Positions 1-6,246 of a stretch of 8,033 nucleotides of DNA are shown here, piece by piece. Positions within the stretch are counted from its first letter, which is position 1. Each line of letters starts with the position of its first letter. This DNA is from JAIVGV01 sp035295985 (GTDB lineage Bacteria; Acidobacteriota; Blastocatellia; Pyrinomonadales; Pyrinomonadaceae), in NCBI GenBank assembly GCA_035295985.1, contig DATHBT010000236.1:1-8033 (forward strand), given 5' to 3'. Below the pieces are notes generated by a model, which ran no database searches, was not told the DNA's origin, and saw nothing but the letters and a program-made list of their open reading frames with translations. Both the position numbers and the translations under genes were made by a program.

Positions 1-171
1 GTCGCGCCCGCGACCGTCCACGTCGGGCCGATGGCGCTGCGCAACGTGCCGACCGACCTGCTCTCCGGCGCGTCGGCCGGCGCGCCAGTCCTCCTCGGCC
101 GCGACGCCCTGCGGCCCTTCGAGCTGACCTTCGATCCGGTCAACCGGCTCGTACGCTTCCTCCCGCGCTAA
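1..171 (+). CDS. C-terminal fragment of a probable retropepsin-like aspartyl protease
   Basis: The window opens inside a reading frame (frame 1) that ends at TAA 169-171 and leaves 56 residues. The last half reads VLLGRDALRPFELTFDP and then a short strand, NRLVRFLPR. This hydrophobic-hydrophobic-LG-x-D-x-L pattern, followed by a beta strand with D-x-x-x-x-x-L, is the usual C-terminal end of bacterial retropepsin-like aspartyl proteases (gag-asp_protease or PF13650-type families), in which the ILG-D-L segment packs against the active site. The catalytic D-[ST]-G motif would lie upstream, outside the window, so the assignment rests on the tail alone. The gene starts before base 1. No T-rich terminator follows. 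Other beta-barrel domains could give a similar tail. Confidence 0.5.
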   Translation, partial: VAPATVHVGPMALRNVPTDLLSGASAGAPVLLGRDALRPFELTFDPVNRLVRFLPR

Positions 172-421
172 CACCTCAAACAGAGCGACGGCGGGCGAAC
201 GATTCTCCTCAGCCGAACTCCCGCCGAGCCGTTCAGGTGGGGCCTCAAGTCGTTCGGGCTAAACGCGGCCCGGCCGTCGCCTTACCGCGCCCGACGAAAT
301 CGTTGACACTGTTTGCGCGCGCGGGTAACATGCCGGGCAGCAATCTGTTTGGCTCATCCGGCAGACGCTAACCACCGTAAAAGAGTCGCACGTTCCCGGT
401 TCCGGGCGGAGGCCCAACGAG
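172..421. other. Intergenic region before the MerR gene
   Basis: This 250-bp stretch contains no convincing gene. A 7-bp GC stem (189-195 pairing with 220-226, 24-nt loop) lies just after the protease fragment but has no T tract, so it is at best a weak or factor-dependent termination signal. A second short inverted repeat pairs 196-202 with 250-256. The clear functional element is the promoter at 303-331, listed separately. It would give the downstream regulator a leader of about 85 nt. Confidence 0.5.
303..331 (+). promoter_or_regulatory. Sigma70-type promoter for the MerR-family gene
   Basis: A consensus -35 box TTGACA (303-308) is separated by exactly 17 bp from TAACAT (326-331), which matches the -10 consensus at four of six positions, including the key first T, second A and last T. 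Transcription would begin near 338 and give an 80-85 nt leader before the ATG at 422. No MerR-type dyad lies in the spacer, and the spacing is the ordinary 17 bp rather than the stretched 19-20 bp of MerR-activated promoters. Autoregulation of that classical type is therefore not indicated. Confidence 0.6.
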
Positions 422-964
422 ATGAACCGCGCAGCCGTCCACATCCCCGAAAAGCTCTTCTTCAAGATCGGCGAGGTCTGCGACATCACGGAGGTGCAGG
501 CGCACGTCCTGCGCTACTGGGAGTCGGAGTTCCCGATGCTCGCGCCGCAGAAGAACCGCGCCGGGCAGCGCACCTACCGCAAGCGCGACGTGGAGATGGT
601 CTTGCGCATCAAGGAGCTGCTCTACGAGGATCAGTACACCATCGCCGGCGCGAAGAAGAAGCTGGCGAGCGAAATCCGCGGCGCGTCGAAGTTGAAAGTG
701 GTCACGCCGGAGATGGCCGCCGCCGCGGCGGCCGAACAGGCCGAGACTTCGCAGCACCAGTCCACGCCCGCCAGCATCCCGCAGCAGTTCGCGCCGCCGC
801 AGCCGACCTACGCGAGCGACACGGAGGCGGCCCCGCGCGAGCCTGAATACCCGATCACGGACGAGCGCCGCGCGGCCCTGCGCCGCCTGCGCGAGCAGAT
901 GCGCGACCTCCTCTCGCTGCTCGGCTCGCGCGAAGGCGCGGCCCCTGATCCGCGCCGCAAGTGA
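422..964 (+). CDS. MerR-family transcriptional regulator
   Basis: This is a 180-residue protein with an N-terminal MerR-type winged helix-turn-helix DNA-binding domain at about residues 13-85. The first helix-turn-helix is FFKIGEVCDITEVQAHVLRY (13-32). The wing follows around NRAGQRTYRKRDVE (45-58), and a second helical segment around residues 72-83. Residues 98-140 are a low-complexity Ala/Gln/Pro linker. Residues 146-168 (ITDERRAALRRLREQMRDLL) look like a short helix that could dimerise the protein. Its only cysteine (C20) lies in the DNA-binding domain, so a metal- or redox-sensing role like that of MerR or SoxR is unlikely. The effector is unknown. The ATG at 422 is supported by GGAGG at 408-412, nine bases upstream. 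From general recall, a MerR-like gene beside tRNA-Pro also occurs in some Deltaproteobacteria and Acidobacteria, often near pheST. That context cannot be checked here. Confidence 0.88.
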   Translation: MNRAAVHIPEKLFFKIGEVCDITEVQAHVLRYWESEFPMLAPQKNRAGQRTYRKRDVEMVLRIKELLYEDQYTIAGAKKKLASEIRGASKLKVVTPEMAAAAAAEQAETSQHQSTPASIPQQFAPPQPTYASDTEAAPREPEYPITDERRAALRRLREQMRDLLSLLGSREGAAPDPRRK

Positions 965-989
965 CCCGCCCGCGGCGGCCGTAGGCCGG

Positions 990-1018
990 TTGACCAATCA
1001 AAATTTTCCGGCGATACT
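990..1018 (+). promoter_or_regulatory. Promoter of the tRNA-Pro gene
   Basis: TTGACC (990-995, five of six matches to the -35 consensus) is followed after 17 bp by GATACT (1013-1018, four of six matches to the -10 consensus). The spacer is unusually AT-rich (AATCAAAATTTT) for this genome. Initiation near 1025 would leave a leader of only about five nucleotides before the tRNA at 1030. The tRNA thus seems to be transcribed on its own, although read-through from the MerR gene is possible because no terminator lies between them. Confidence 0.5.
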
Positions 1019-1029
1019 ATTCGCGTTTT

Positions 1030-1103
1030 CGGGATGTGGCGCAGCCTGGTAGCGCGCACCCTTGGGGTGGGTGAGGTCCCGAGTTCGAATCTCGGCATCC
1101 CGA
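1030..1103 (+). tRNA. tRNA-Pro (anticodon GGG)
   Basis: The 74-nt sequence folds as a complete cloverleaf. The acceptor stem CGGGATG (1030-1036) pairs perfectly with CATCCCG (1096-1102), and the discriminator base is A1103. The D arm contains AGCCTGGTAG. The anticodon stem CACCC/GGGTG (1057-1061 and 1069-1073) encloses the loop TTGGGGT, with anticodon GGG at 1064-1066. The T stem CCGAG/CTCGG carries the loop TTCGAAT. GGG reads proline codon CCC (and CCU by wobble), which suits a GC-rich genome. The 3' CCA is not encoded: TTC follows the discriminator, so CCA must be added by the nucleotidyltransferase. Confidence 0.96.
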
Positions 1104-1110
1104 TTCAAGA

Positions 1111-1145
1111 AAGGCTCACGGACGTGAATGTCCGTGAGCCTTTTT
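1111..1145 (+). terminator. Rho-independent terminator after tRNA-Pro, possibly bidirectional
   Basis: A perfect 13-bp stem (1111-1123 with 1130-1142, beginning AAGGCTCACGGAC) with a six-base loop GTGAAT is followed by a T run at 1141-1145. It begins seven bases after the tRNA. On the other strand the same stem is followed by TTTCTTGAA and lies 25 bp beyond the stop of the convergent CAP-domain gene, so it may also stop transcription from that side, less efficiently. Confidence 0.88.
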
Positions 1146-1167
1146 AAGTTTCGGACAGGCGGCTTGT

Positions 1168-1857
1168 TCAGAAACTCTGCGCGCCGCCGGCCGTCTGCTC
1201 GGCGAAGCCGGAGGCGAAGGTGACGACGCACATCGAGGTGCGCTGCGAGTGGTCGCCGCAGGCGAGGCCGGCGAGCTTGTAGTCCTGGTTGAAGATGCTG
1301 AGACGGTGGCCGCGGCTGGCGAAGCCGTCGTCGATGAGCCAGACGAGCACGCGCTGGCGGGCGGTGTACTTGCCGTAAGAAATGCTCTCGCCGACCGTGC
1401 CGGTCAGGCGGCCGAAGCGCGCGAGGCGCTGATCGCACAGGCTGCCGTCCGTGCCCTTGTGGCCGAACAGCCCTTTCGCGCCCTGATCGAGGACGTGCGC
1501 GTTCGCGCCGAGCGTCATGCCGCGCGAAATGTTCAGCGGGGCGAGCGGGCGTGCGGCCTTGAGGAAGTTGATCGCCTCGTCGAGCGCGGCCGTGCCCTCC
1601 TCGGTCGTGACTTCGAGGCTGCCGGCGAGCCGGAACGTCTTGCCCCTGAAGCCGGGCCGGAGCTGTTCGAGGAAGGTCGCGTACTCCTGCGGGCGCGTGC
1701 GCGCTAGATTGATCTCCTGGAGCAGCTCGTTCTCGAAGGTGGGCAGCGCGAAGGCCGCGCCGCTGGCTGTGATGGTGGTCTGTGCCTTGGAATGCAGGGT
1801 CGCGAAGCTCAGGCAGAGTACAAGCGAGCAGGCGAGGGAGAGCCTGTCACGTCTCAT
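1168..1857 (-). CDS. Secreted CAP/SCP (PR-1-like) domain protein
   Basis: This is a 229-residue protein of the cysteine-rich secretory/antigen 5/PR-1 (CAP) superfamily. A basic N-terminus and hydrophobic core (residues 6-20) ending in SKA-Q suggest a Sec signal peptide cleaved after about A25, so the protein is probably exported. The CAP domain covers roughly residues 41-218. ENELLQEINLARTRPQEYA (42-60) is the typical first helix. FGHKGTDGSLCDQRL (131-145) carries the first conserved His (H133). GESISYG (156-162) matches the family's GENI motif, with E157. GHRLSIF (183-189) carries the second His (H184). D176 or D177 may complete the cavity tetrad. Three cysteines remain in the mature part (C141, C200, C210). 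The family's biochemical role in bacteria is poorly defined; proposed roles include lipid or ligand binding and proteolysis. AAGGAG on the minus strand (within 1866-1872) lies about eight bases before the ATG and supports this start. It converges on the tRNA gene. Confidence 0.85.
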   Translation of the reverse strand: MRRDRLSLACSLVLCLSFATLHSKAQTTITASGAAFALPTFENELLQEINLARTRPQEYATFLEQLRPGFRGKTFRLAGSLEVTTEEGTAALDEAINFLKAARPLAPLNISRGMTLGANAHVLDQGAKGLFGHKGTDGSLCDQRLARFGRLTGTVGESISYGKYTARQRVLVWLIDDGFASRGHRLSIFNQDYKLAGLACGDHSQRTSMCVVTFASGFAEQTAGGAQSF

Positions 1858-1972
1858 CGGGGGAACTCCTTTATCAAACGGGCGAAAACTGCGGACGAAA
1901 CTGTGCGGGGACTGGCGCCGCGCGAGGGCTTGCGAGGGCGGCGGGCAGGTCTTAAGTCAACGAAGCGGCGGG

Positions 1973-2002
1973 AATGTAATCCGCACGGGGCGGCGGAGTC
2001 AA
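1973..2002 (-). promoter_or_regulatory. Candidate promoter for the CAP-domain gene
   Basis: Read on the minus strand, TTGACT (2002-1997) is followed after 18 bp by TACATT (1978-1973), with five and four of six matches to the sigma70 consensus. Initiation near 1966 would give a leader of about 110 nt before the ATG at 1857. The region lies between the OsmC-family and CAP genes, so these are probably separate transcripts even though they point the same way. Confidence 0.42.
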
Positions 2003-2030
2003 GCGGAGTTTCGCAACCTGCGTCGGGCGT

Positions 2031-2456
2031 TCAGCCCCGAGTTTCGGCGACGATGATCTCTGATGTCAGCGTGCGGTGGACGGGGCACTTGTGCGCGATC
2101 TCCTGCAGGCGCGCGCGCTGCTCTTCGGTCAGGTCGCCCTCGATCTCGACCGTGCGCTCGATGCGGTGGATGAAGGCGTCGCCCGTCGCCTCACACTCGG
2201 CGCAGTCGCGCGCGTGGACGCGCCGCTGCGAGAGGCGCACGGTCACCCGCTCGACCGGCCAATCTTTGCGCCGCGCGTAGAGCCGGACGGTCATCGAGAT
2301 GCAACTGCCGAGCGCGGCGACGAGGAGCGTGTACGGATCGGGGCCCGCGCCGTCGCCGCCGAGACTGGCCGGCTCGTCCGTCGTGAAGGTGCGCCCGCCG
2401 TCGTAGCGCACCTCGTTCTGTAGGTTCGCGAGTGAAGTGACGATCACTTCGTTCAT
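2031..2456 (-). CDS. OsmC-family protein (Ohr/OsmC-like peroxide reductase fold)
   Basis: This is a 141-residue protein, the usual length for the OsmC/Ohr family of thiol-dependent organic peroxide detoxification enzymes. ASLGGDGAGPDPYTLLVAAL (30-49) is the conserved segment before the first conserved cysteine, C52, in LGSCISMTVRLYA. The second, C124, sits in HKCPVHRTL. In the family these two cysteines form the redox pair that reduces hydroperoxides. An additional C85-x2-C88 pair (HARDCAEC) is typical of one OsmC subgroup, so hydroperoxidase activity is less certain than for Ohr proper. The start chosen is ATG 2456-2454: a near-perfect AGGAGG lies nine bases upstream (minus strand, 2471-2466), and the protein begins MNEVIVTSLA. 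The frame stays open to a further ATG at 2621, but the added part is Arg-rich and lacks family resemblance. The product is expected to be cytoplasmic. The neighbours do not indicate a specific peroxide regulator. Confidence 0.9.
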   Translation of the reverse strand: MNEVIVTSLANLQNEVRYDGGRTFTTDEPASLGGDGAGPDPYTLLVAALGSCISMTVRLYARRKDWPVERVTVRLSQRRVHARDCAECEATGDAFIHRIERTVEIEGDLTEEQRARLQEIAHKCPVHRTLTSEIIVAETRG

Positions 2457-2524
2457 CAAATTCAGCCTCCTGAATCGTCTCCGTCTGTTAACCGATTTGT
2501 TCCACGGGCCGCCCGGATGCCGCG

Positions 2525-2533
2525 ATGATAGCA
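2525..2533 (-). promoter_or_regulatory. Extended -10 promoter candidate for the OsmC-family gene
   Basis: On the minus strand the sequence reads TGCTATCAT, an extended -10 element (TGn followed by TATCAT, five of six matches). No good -35 box is seen 17 bp upstream, as is common for extended -10 promoters. Initiation near 2518 would give a leader of about 60 nt before the start codon at 2456. Confidence 0.35.
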
Positions 2534-2578
2534 CCGGCGGACGCCTGCCCGCCTCGCGAAACGTGCGGGCCGCGCGCC

Positions 2579-2608
2579 TTGCGCGCGCGCGAGGCGTGCG
2601 GCTACACT
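2579..2608 (+). promoter_or_regulatory. Weak promoter candidate for sucC
   Basis: TACACT (2603-2608, four of six matches to the -10 consensus) is preceded by TTGCGC (2579-2584, only three of six) at 18 bp. Initiation near 2614 would place the whole heptamer inverted repeat (2625-2748) inside the sucC leader, which would be about 150 nt long. It is the best plus-strand candidate seen in the gap between the OsmC-family gene and sucC, but it is not strong. Confidence 0.28.
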
Positions 2609-2624
2609 CGCTGCCGTTCAAAAC

Positions 2625-2748
2625 AAGCGGTTAGCTATTAGCTGTTAGCTGTTAGCCGTTAGCCGAACCGCTCGGCGGGGCTTGAACTGCTCAACTACCG
2701 CGGCGCGGAGCCTCTGGCTAAAAGCTAACAGCTAATAGCTAACAGCTT
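2625..2748 (+). repeat. Heptamer-phased inverted repeat in the sucC leader
   Basis: Left arm 2625-2658 and right arm 2715-2748 (34 nt each) are reverse complements at 31 positions, plus one possible G-U pair. The arms are made of 7-bp units. The left arm reads GTTAGCT, ATTAGCT, GTTAGCT, GTTAGCC, GTTAGCC in uninterrupted phase (2630-2664). The right arm has the complementary AGCTAA-type units (2715-2742). The loop (2659-2714) includes a small inner stem pairing around 2662-2666 and 2672-2676. There is no T tract after it, so it is not an ordinary terminator. The right arm ends 14 nt before the sucC ATG. Transcribed RNA would form a long, nearly continuous helix against the ribosome binding site. 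Confidence 0.85.
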
Positions 2749-2762
2749 CTCGGAGAGACGCG

Positions 2763-3923
<1,161 letters not shown>

Positions 3924-4018
3924 CCCGTCCCGCCGCCGCGGTTCGTTCGGGGCCGGACGCCGAACAACCGGCCTGGAATCGTCGTATCTTCGGGGAGACG
4001 CGATGACGGGAGTTGCTT

Positions 4019-4639
4019 ATGTTTTGTCCGCAGTGTGGCACTAGCCAGAGCGAAGAGCTGAAGTTCTGCAAGGCGTGCGGCGTGAACTTGCAGGCCGTGC
4101 GGCAAGCCGCCGTGACGGGCGAGCCGGGCGAGAAGTTCGACTGGAGCAAGACGTGGGTGGCCGAGATGTTCGTGTCCGGCCAAGAGGCGCAGCGGCGTAA
4201 GGCCGAGGTGGAGCGCCTGCAAGGCATCACGCCGGAGTACAAGCGATACAACGAGATCAAGGGCGGCGTCATCACCGCGAGCGTCGGCGTCGCGCTGATG
4301 ATCTTCCTCTTCGTCTTCATGGAAGGCATCGTCGCCGGTGGCAAAGTCGCGCCCGACGAGGCGGAGATCCTCAGCCGCGTGTGGGTGGCCGGCGTGATCC
4401 CCCTGTTCGTCGGGCTGGGGCTGATCTTCAACGGCACGTTCGTGAGCAGAAAGCAGATCGAAGCCGCCAACCGGGAGCAGCGCGGCACGCCGGACGCCCT
4501 CGGCGCGATGGACAGCAGGCACGCCCTCCGCGCCGCCGACACGTCCGAATTCATCCCGGCCGACTTCAGCGTGGTCGAAGGCACGACCAGACACCTCGGC
4601 GGCTCCGCGAAGAAGCCGCAGGACGCACGCAACCCGTGA
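4019..4639 (+). CDS. Zinc-ribbon protein with two predicted membrane segments, function unknown
   Basis: This 206-residue protein begins with a zinc ribbon: C3-x2-C6 (CPQCG) and C17-x2-C20 (CKACG) can bind one Zn2+. A charged, partly helical stretch follows (residues 38-80, FDWSKTWVAEM and EAQRRKAEVERLQ). Two hydrophobic segments at about 82-104 (ITASVGVALMIFLFVFMEGI) and 121-141 (WVAGVIPLFVGLGLIFNG) are likely membrane helices, joined by a short acidic loop. A hydrophilic tail runs from 142 to 206. Proteins with this zinc ribbon plus membrane layout are common and mostly uncharacterised. The start is ATG 4019, with GGGAG at 4008-4012 six bases upstream. A TTG at 4013 would overlap that site and is less likely. 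It lies 95 bp after sucC with no clear terminator between, so it may be cotranscribed with sucC. It is not recognised as a succinyl-CoA synthetase partner. Confidence 0.75.
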   Translation: MFCPQCGTSQSEELKFCKACGVNLQAVRQAAVTGEPGEKFDWSKTWVAEMFVSGQEAQRRKAEVERLQGITPEYKRYNEIKGGVITASVGVALMIFLFVFMEGIVAGGKVAPDEAEILSRVWVAGVIPLFVGLGLIFNGTFVSRKQIEAANREQRGTPDALGAMDSRHALRAADTSEFIPADFSVVEGTTRHLGGSAKKPQDARNP

Positions 4640-4648
4640 AAAGCAATT

Positions 4649-4720
4649 GACGAACGGTAAACGGCGAACCCTGAACTGAGGTCAACAGTTCAGTTCAGGG
4701 TTCGCCGTTTACCGTTCGTC
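4649..4720 (+). repeat. Perfect 31-bp inverted repeat made of heptamers, before the beta-CASP nuclease gene
   Basis: Arms 4649-4679 and 4690-4720 are exact reverse complements over 31 of 31 bases, separated by a 10-nt loop (4680-4689); U-G pairs could extend the helix at both ends. The right arm and the adjoining bases read in 7-bp units: GTTCAGG, GTTCGCC, GTTTACC, GTTCGTC, GTTTGGA (4693-4727). The last unit contains the first three bases of the nuclease gene's GGAG ribosome binding site. The left arm carries the complementary AAC-type units (4652-4679). No T tract follows in the direction of transcription, so a terminator role is not supported. The repeat fills nearly the whole 95-bp gap between the two genes. 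Confidence 0.93.
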
Positions 4721-4734
4721 GTTTGGAGTCTCGG

Positions 4735-6138
4735 ATGGCAACACTCTCTTTCTGGGGCGGCGTCGGAACCGTCACCGGCTCGAAGTACCTGATCGAAACG
4801 GGCGGCGCGAGCGTGCTCGTCGATTGCGGCCTGTTCCAGGGCTACAAGGAGTTGCGCGAGCGCAACTGGGAAGACCCGCCCTTCTCGCCCGCCGCGCTCG
4901 ACGCCGTCCTCATCACGCACGCGCACGTCGATCACACGGCGTATCTCCCGCGCCTCGTCCGACTCGGCTTCAACGGCCCCGTTTACTGCTCGCGCGGCAC
5001 GGCCGACCTGCTGAAAATCCTGCTGCCCGACTCCGCTCGCCTCCAGGAAGAGGACGCCGAATACCGCAACCGCAAGGGCCTCACGCGCCACCAGCCCGCG
5101 CTCCCGCTCTACACCGAAGAGGACGCGCGCGCCTCGCTCGAACTCCTCCGCCCTCAGCCTAACACCGGCGAGGCGCGCGAAGTCGCGCAGGGTGTGCGCG
5201 CGGGCTTCCGCGTCGCCGGCCACATCCTGGGATCGAGCCTCGTGCTGGTCGAGATCGACGGCGCGGGCGGCGACAAAGCGGGCCGCAAGGTACTGTTCTC
5301 CGGCGACCTCGGACACTACGACCAGCCGATCATACGCGACCCGGAGCCGCCTCCCGCGTGCGACTACATGCTCGTCGAGTCAACCTACGGCGACCGCCTG
5401 CACGCGCCCGAAGACCCGAAGGACGAGCTGGCCCGCATCGTCAACGAGACTGCCGAGCGCGGCGGCACGCTCCTCGTCCCCGCCTTCGCCATCGGACGCA
5501 CGCAGGAGATCGTCTATCTGATCCGCGAGCTGGAAGAAGAGGGGCGCATCCCCGTCCTGCCCGTGCGCGTCGATTCGCCGATGGCCGCCGCCGCGACGCG
5601 CGTCTATAACCAGCGCACGGAGGAGCACGACGAGGAGTACGCGTCGATTCTCGCCGAGCGCCGCCACCCGATCCGCACGCGCCAGATGCAGACGGCCTCG
5701 ACGCGCGAGGAGTCCAAACGCATCAACGAGGAGCGCGGGCCGCGAATCATCGTCAGCGCGTCGGGCATGATGACGGGCGGCCGTGTCCTTCATCACGCGC
5801 AGCGCGTTTTGCCGGACGAGCGCTCGACCGTCCTCTTCGTCGGCTTCCAGGCGGCGGGCACGACGGGCCGGCGCGTCCTCGACGGCCAGCCCGAAGTCAC
5901 CATCTTCAAACGTCCCGTCCCCGTCCGCTGCCGCGTCGAGCGCGTCGGCGGCTTCTCGGCGCACGCCGACTGGAAGGAAGTCCTGCGCTGGCTCGAAGGG
6001 ATGCCCGGCCCGCCCCGCCGCTCCTTCACCACGCACGGCGAGCCGGAGGCCGCCGCCGCGATGGCCGCACACATACGCGAACGCTACGGCTGGCGCATCG
6101 AAGCGCCGCAGTACGGTGATCGAGTAGAATTAGAATGA
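4735..6138 (+). CDS. Beta-CASP family metallo-beta-lactamase fold nuclease (CPSF73-like RNase)
   Basis: This 467-residue protein has the complete signature of the beta-CASP branch of metallo-beta-lactamase enzymes, which cleave RNA (CPSF73, TTHA0252-type) or, less often, DNA. The metallo-beta-lactamase fold opens with FWGGVGTVTGSKYLIE (6-21). HAHVDH (62-67), H163 (AGHILGSS) and D191 (FSGDLG) supply ligands for two zinc ions. The beta-CASP insert occupies roughly 210-395, with motif A at E215 (VESTYGD) and the conserved PAFAIGRTQE (249-258). The metallo-beta-lactamase fold resumes with motif B H410 (GFSAHAD, 407-412) and motif C H434 (THGE). No KH domain is present, and the length suits a single-domain bacterial homologue. 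It is probably a cytoplasmic ribonuclease. ATG 4735 is preferred over an in-frame TTG at 4723 because GGAG (4725-4728) lies six bases before the ATG and the family's N-terminus begins here. The perfect inverted repeat in its leader raises the possibility of RNA-level control. Confidence 0.93.
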   Translation: MATLSFWGGVGTVTGSKYLIETGGASVLVDCGLFQGYKELRERNWEDPPFSPAALDAVLITHAHVDHTAYLPRLVRLGFNGPVYCSRGTADLLKILLPDSARLQEEDAEYRNRKGLTRHQPALPLYTEEDARASLELLRPQPNTGEAREVAQGVRAGFRVAGHILGSSLVLVEIDGAGGDKAGRKVLFSGDLGHYDQPIIRDPEPPPACDYMLVESTYGDRLHAPEDPKDELARIVNETAERGGTLLVPAFAIGRTQEIVYLIRELEEEGRIPVLPVRVDSPMAAAATRVYNQRTEEHDEEYASILAERRHPIRTRQMQTASTREESKRINEERGPRIIVSASGMMTGGRVLHHAQRVLPDERSTVLFVGFQAAGTTGRRVLDGQPEVTIFKRPVPVRCRVERVGGFSAHADWKEVLRWLEGMPGPPRRSFTTHGEPEAAAAMAAHIRERYGWRIEAPQYGDRVELE

Positions 6139-6190
6139 ACACCCGCGCTGTTTGACGGACTACAACCCTTCCGATTTTGCCGCGCGGACG

Positions 6191-6199
6191 TGATATACT
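6191..6199 (+). promoter_or_regulatory. Extended -10 promoter for sucD
   Basis: TGATATACT combines the TGn extension with TATACT (6194-6199, five of six matches to the -10 consensus). No good -35 box sits at 16-18 bp; TTGACG at 6152-6157 is too far upstream to pair with it. Initiation near 6206 gives a leader of about 40 nt before the TTG start of sucD. The element lies in the 108-bp gap after the nuclease gene and suggests that sucD and the genes behind it are transcribed separately from sucC. Confidence 0.55.
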
Positions 6200-6246
6200 G
6201 CGCGGTCATTCCGGCAAGACAAACCGCAAACTGAGGAGCAAAAGCG

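Noticed and set aside
313..846. A 177-codon plus-strand frame overlapping the MerR gene in another phase
   Set aside because: It is Arg/Ala-rich with no recognisable domain. The MerR frame has a complete HTH domain and a correctly spaced SD.
2457..2621. N-terminal extension of the OsmC-family protein to an upstream ATG at 2621
   Set aside because: The added 55 residues are Arg-rich and unlike the family. ATG 2456 has AGGAGG at ideal spacing and gives the normal 141-residue length.
2625..2748. Heptamer repeat read as a CRISPR array or insertion-sequence ends
   Set aside because: Units are only 7 bp, contiguous and without spacers. There is no transposase and no target-site duplication was seen.
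3924..4018. Terminator or promoter in the gap after sucC
   Set aside because: Only a 5-bp TTCGG/CCGAA stem without a T tract and a poor TATCTT-like box without a -35 partner were seen.
4649..4720. Perfect inverted repeat read as a rho-independent terminator for the sucC/zinc-ribbon transcript
   Set aside because: No run of T follows the right arm (GTTTGGAG comes next). The stem is also longer than typical terminators and touches the next gene's SD.
4723..4734. TTG at 4723 as the start of the beta-CASP nuclease
   Set aside because: It overlaps the GGAG site that serves the ATG at 4735, and the family N-terminus aligns with the ATG.
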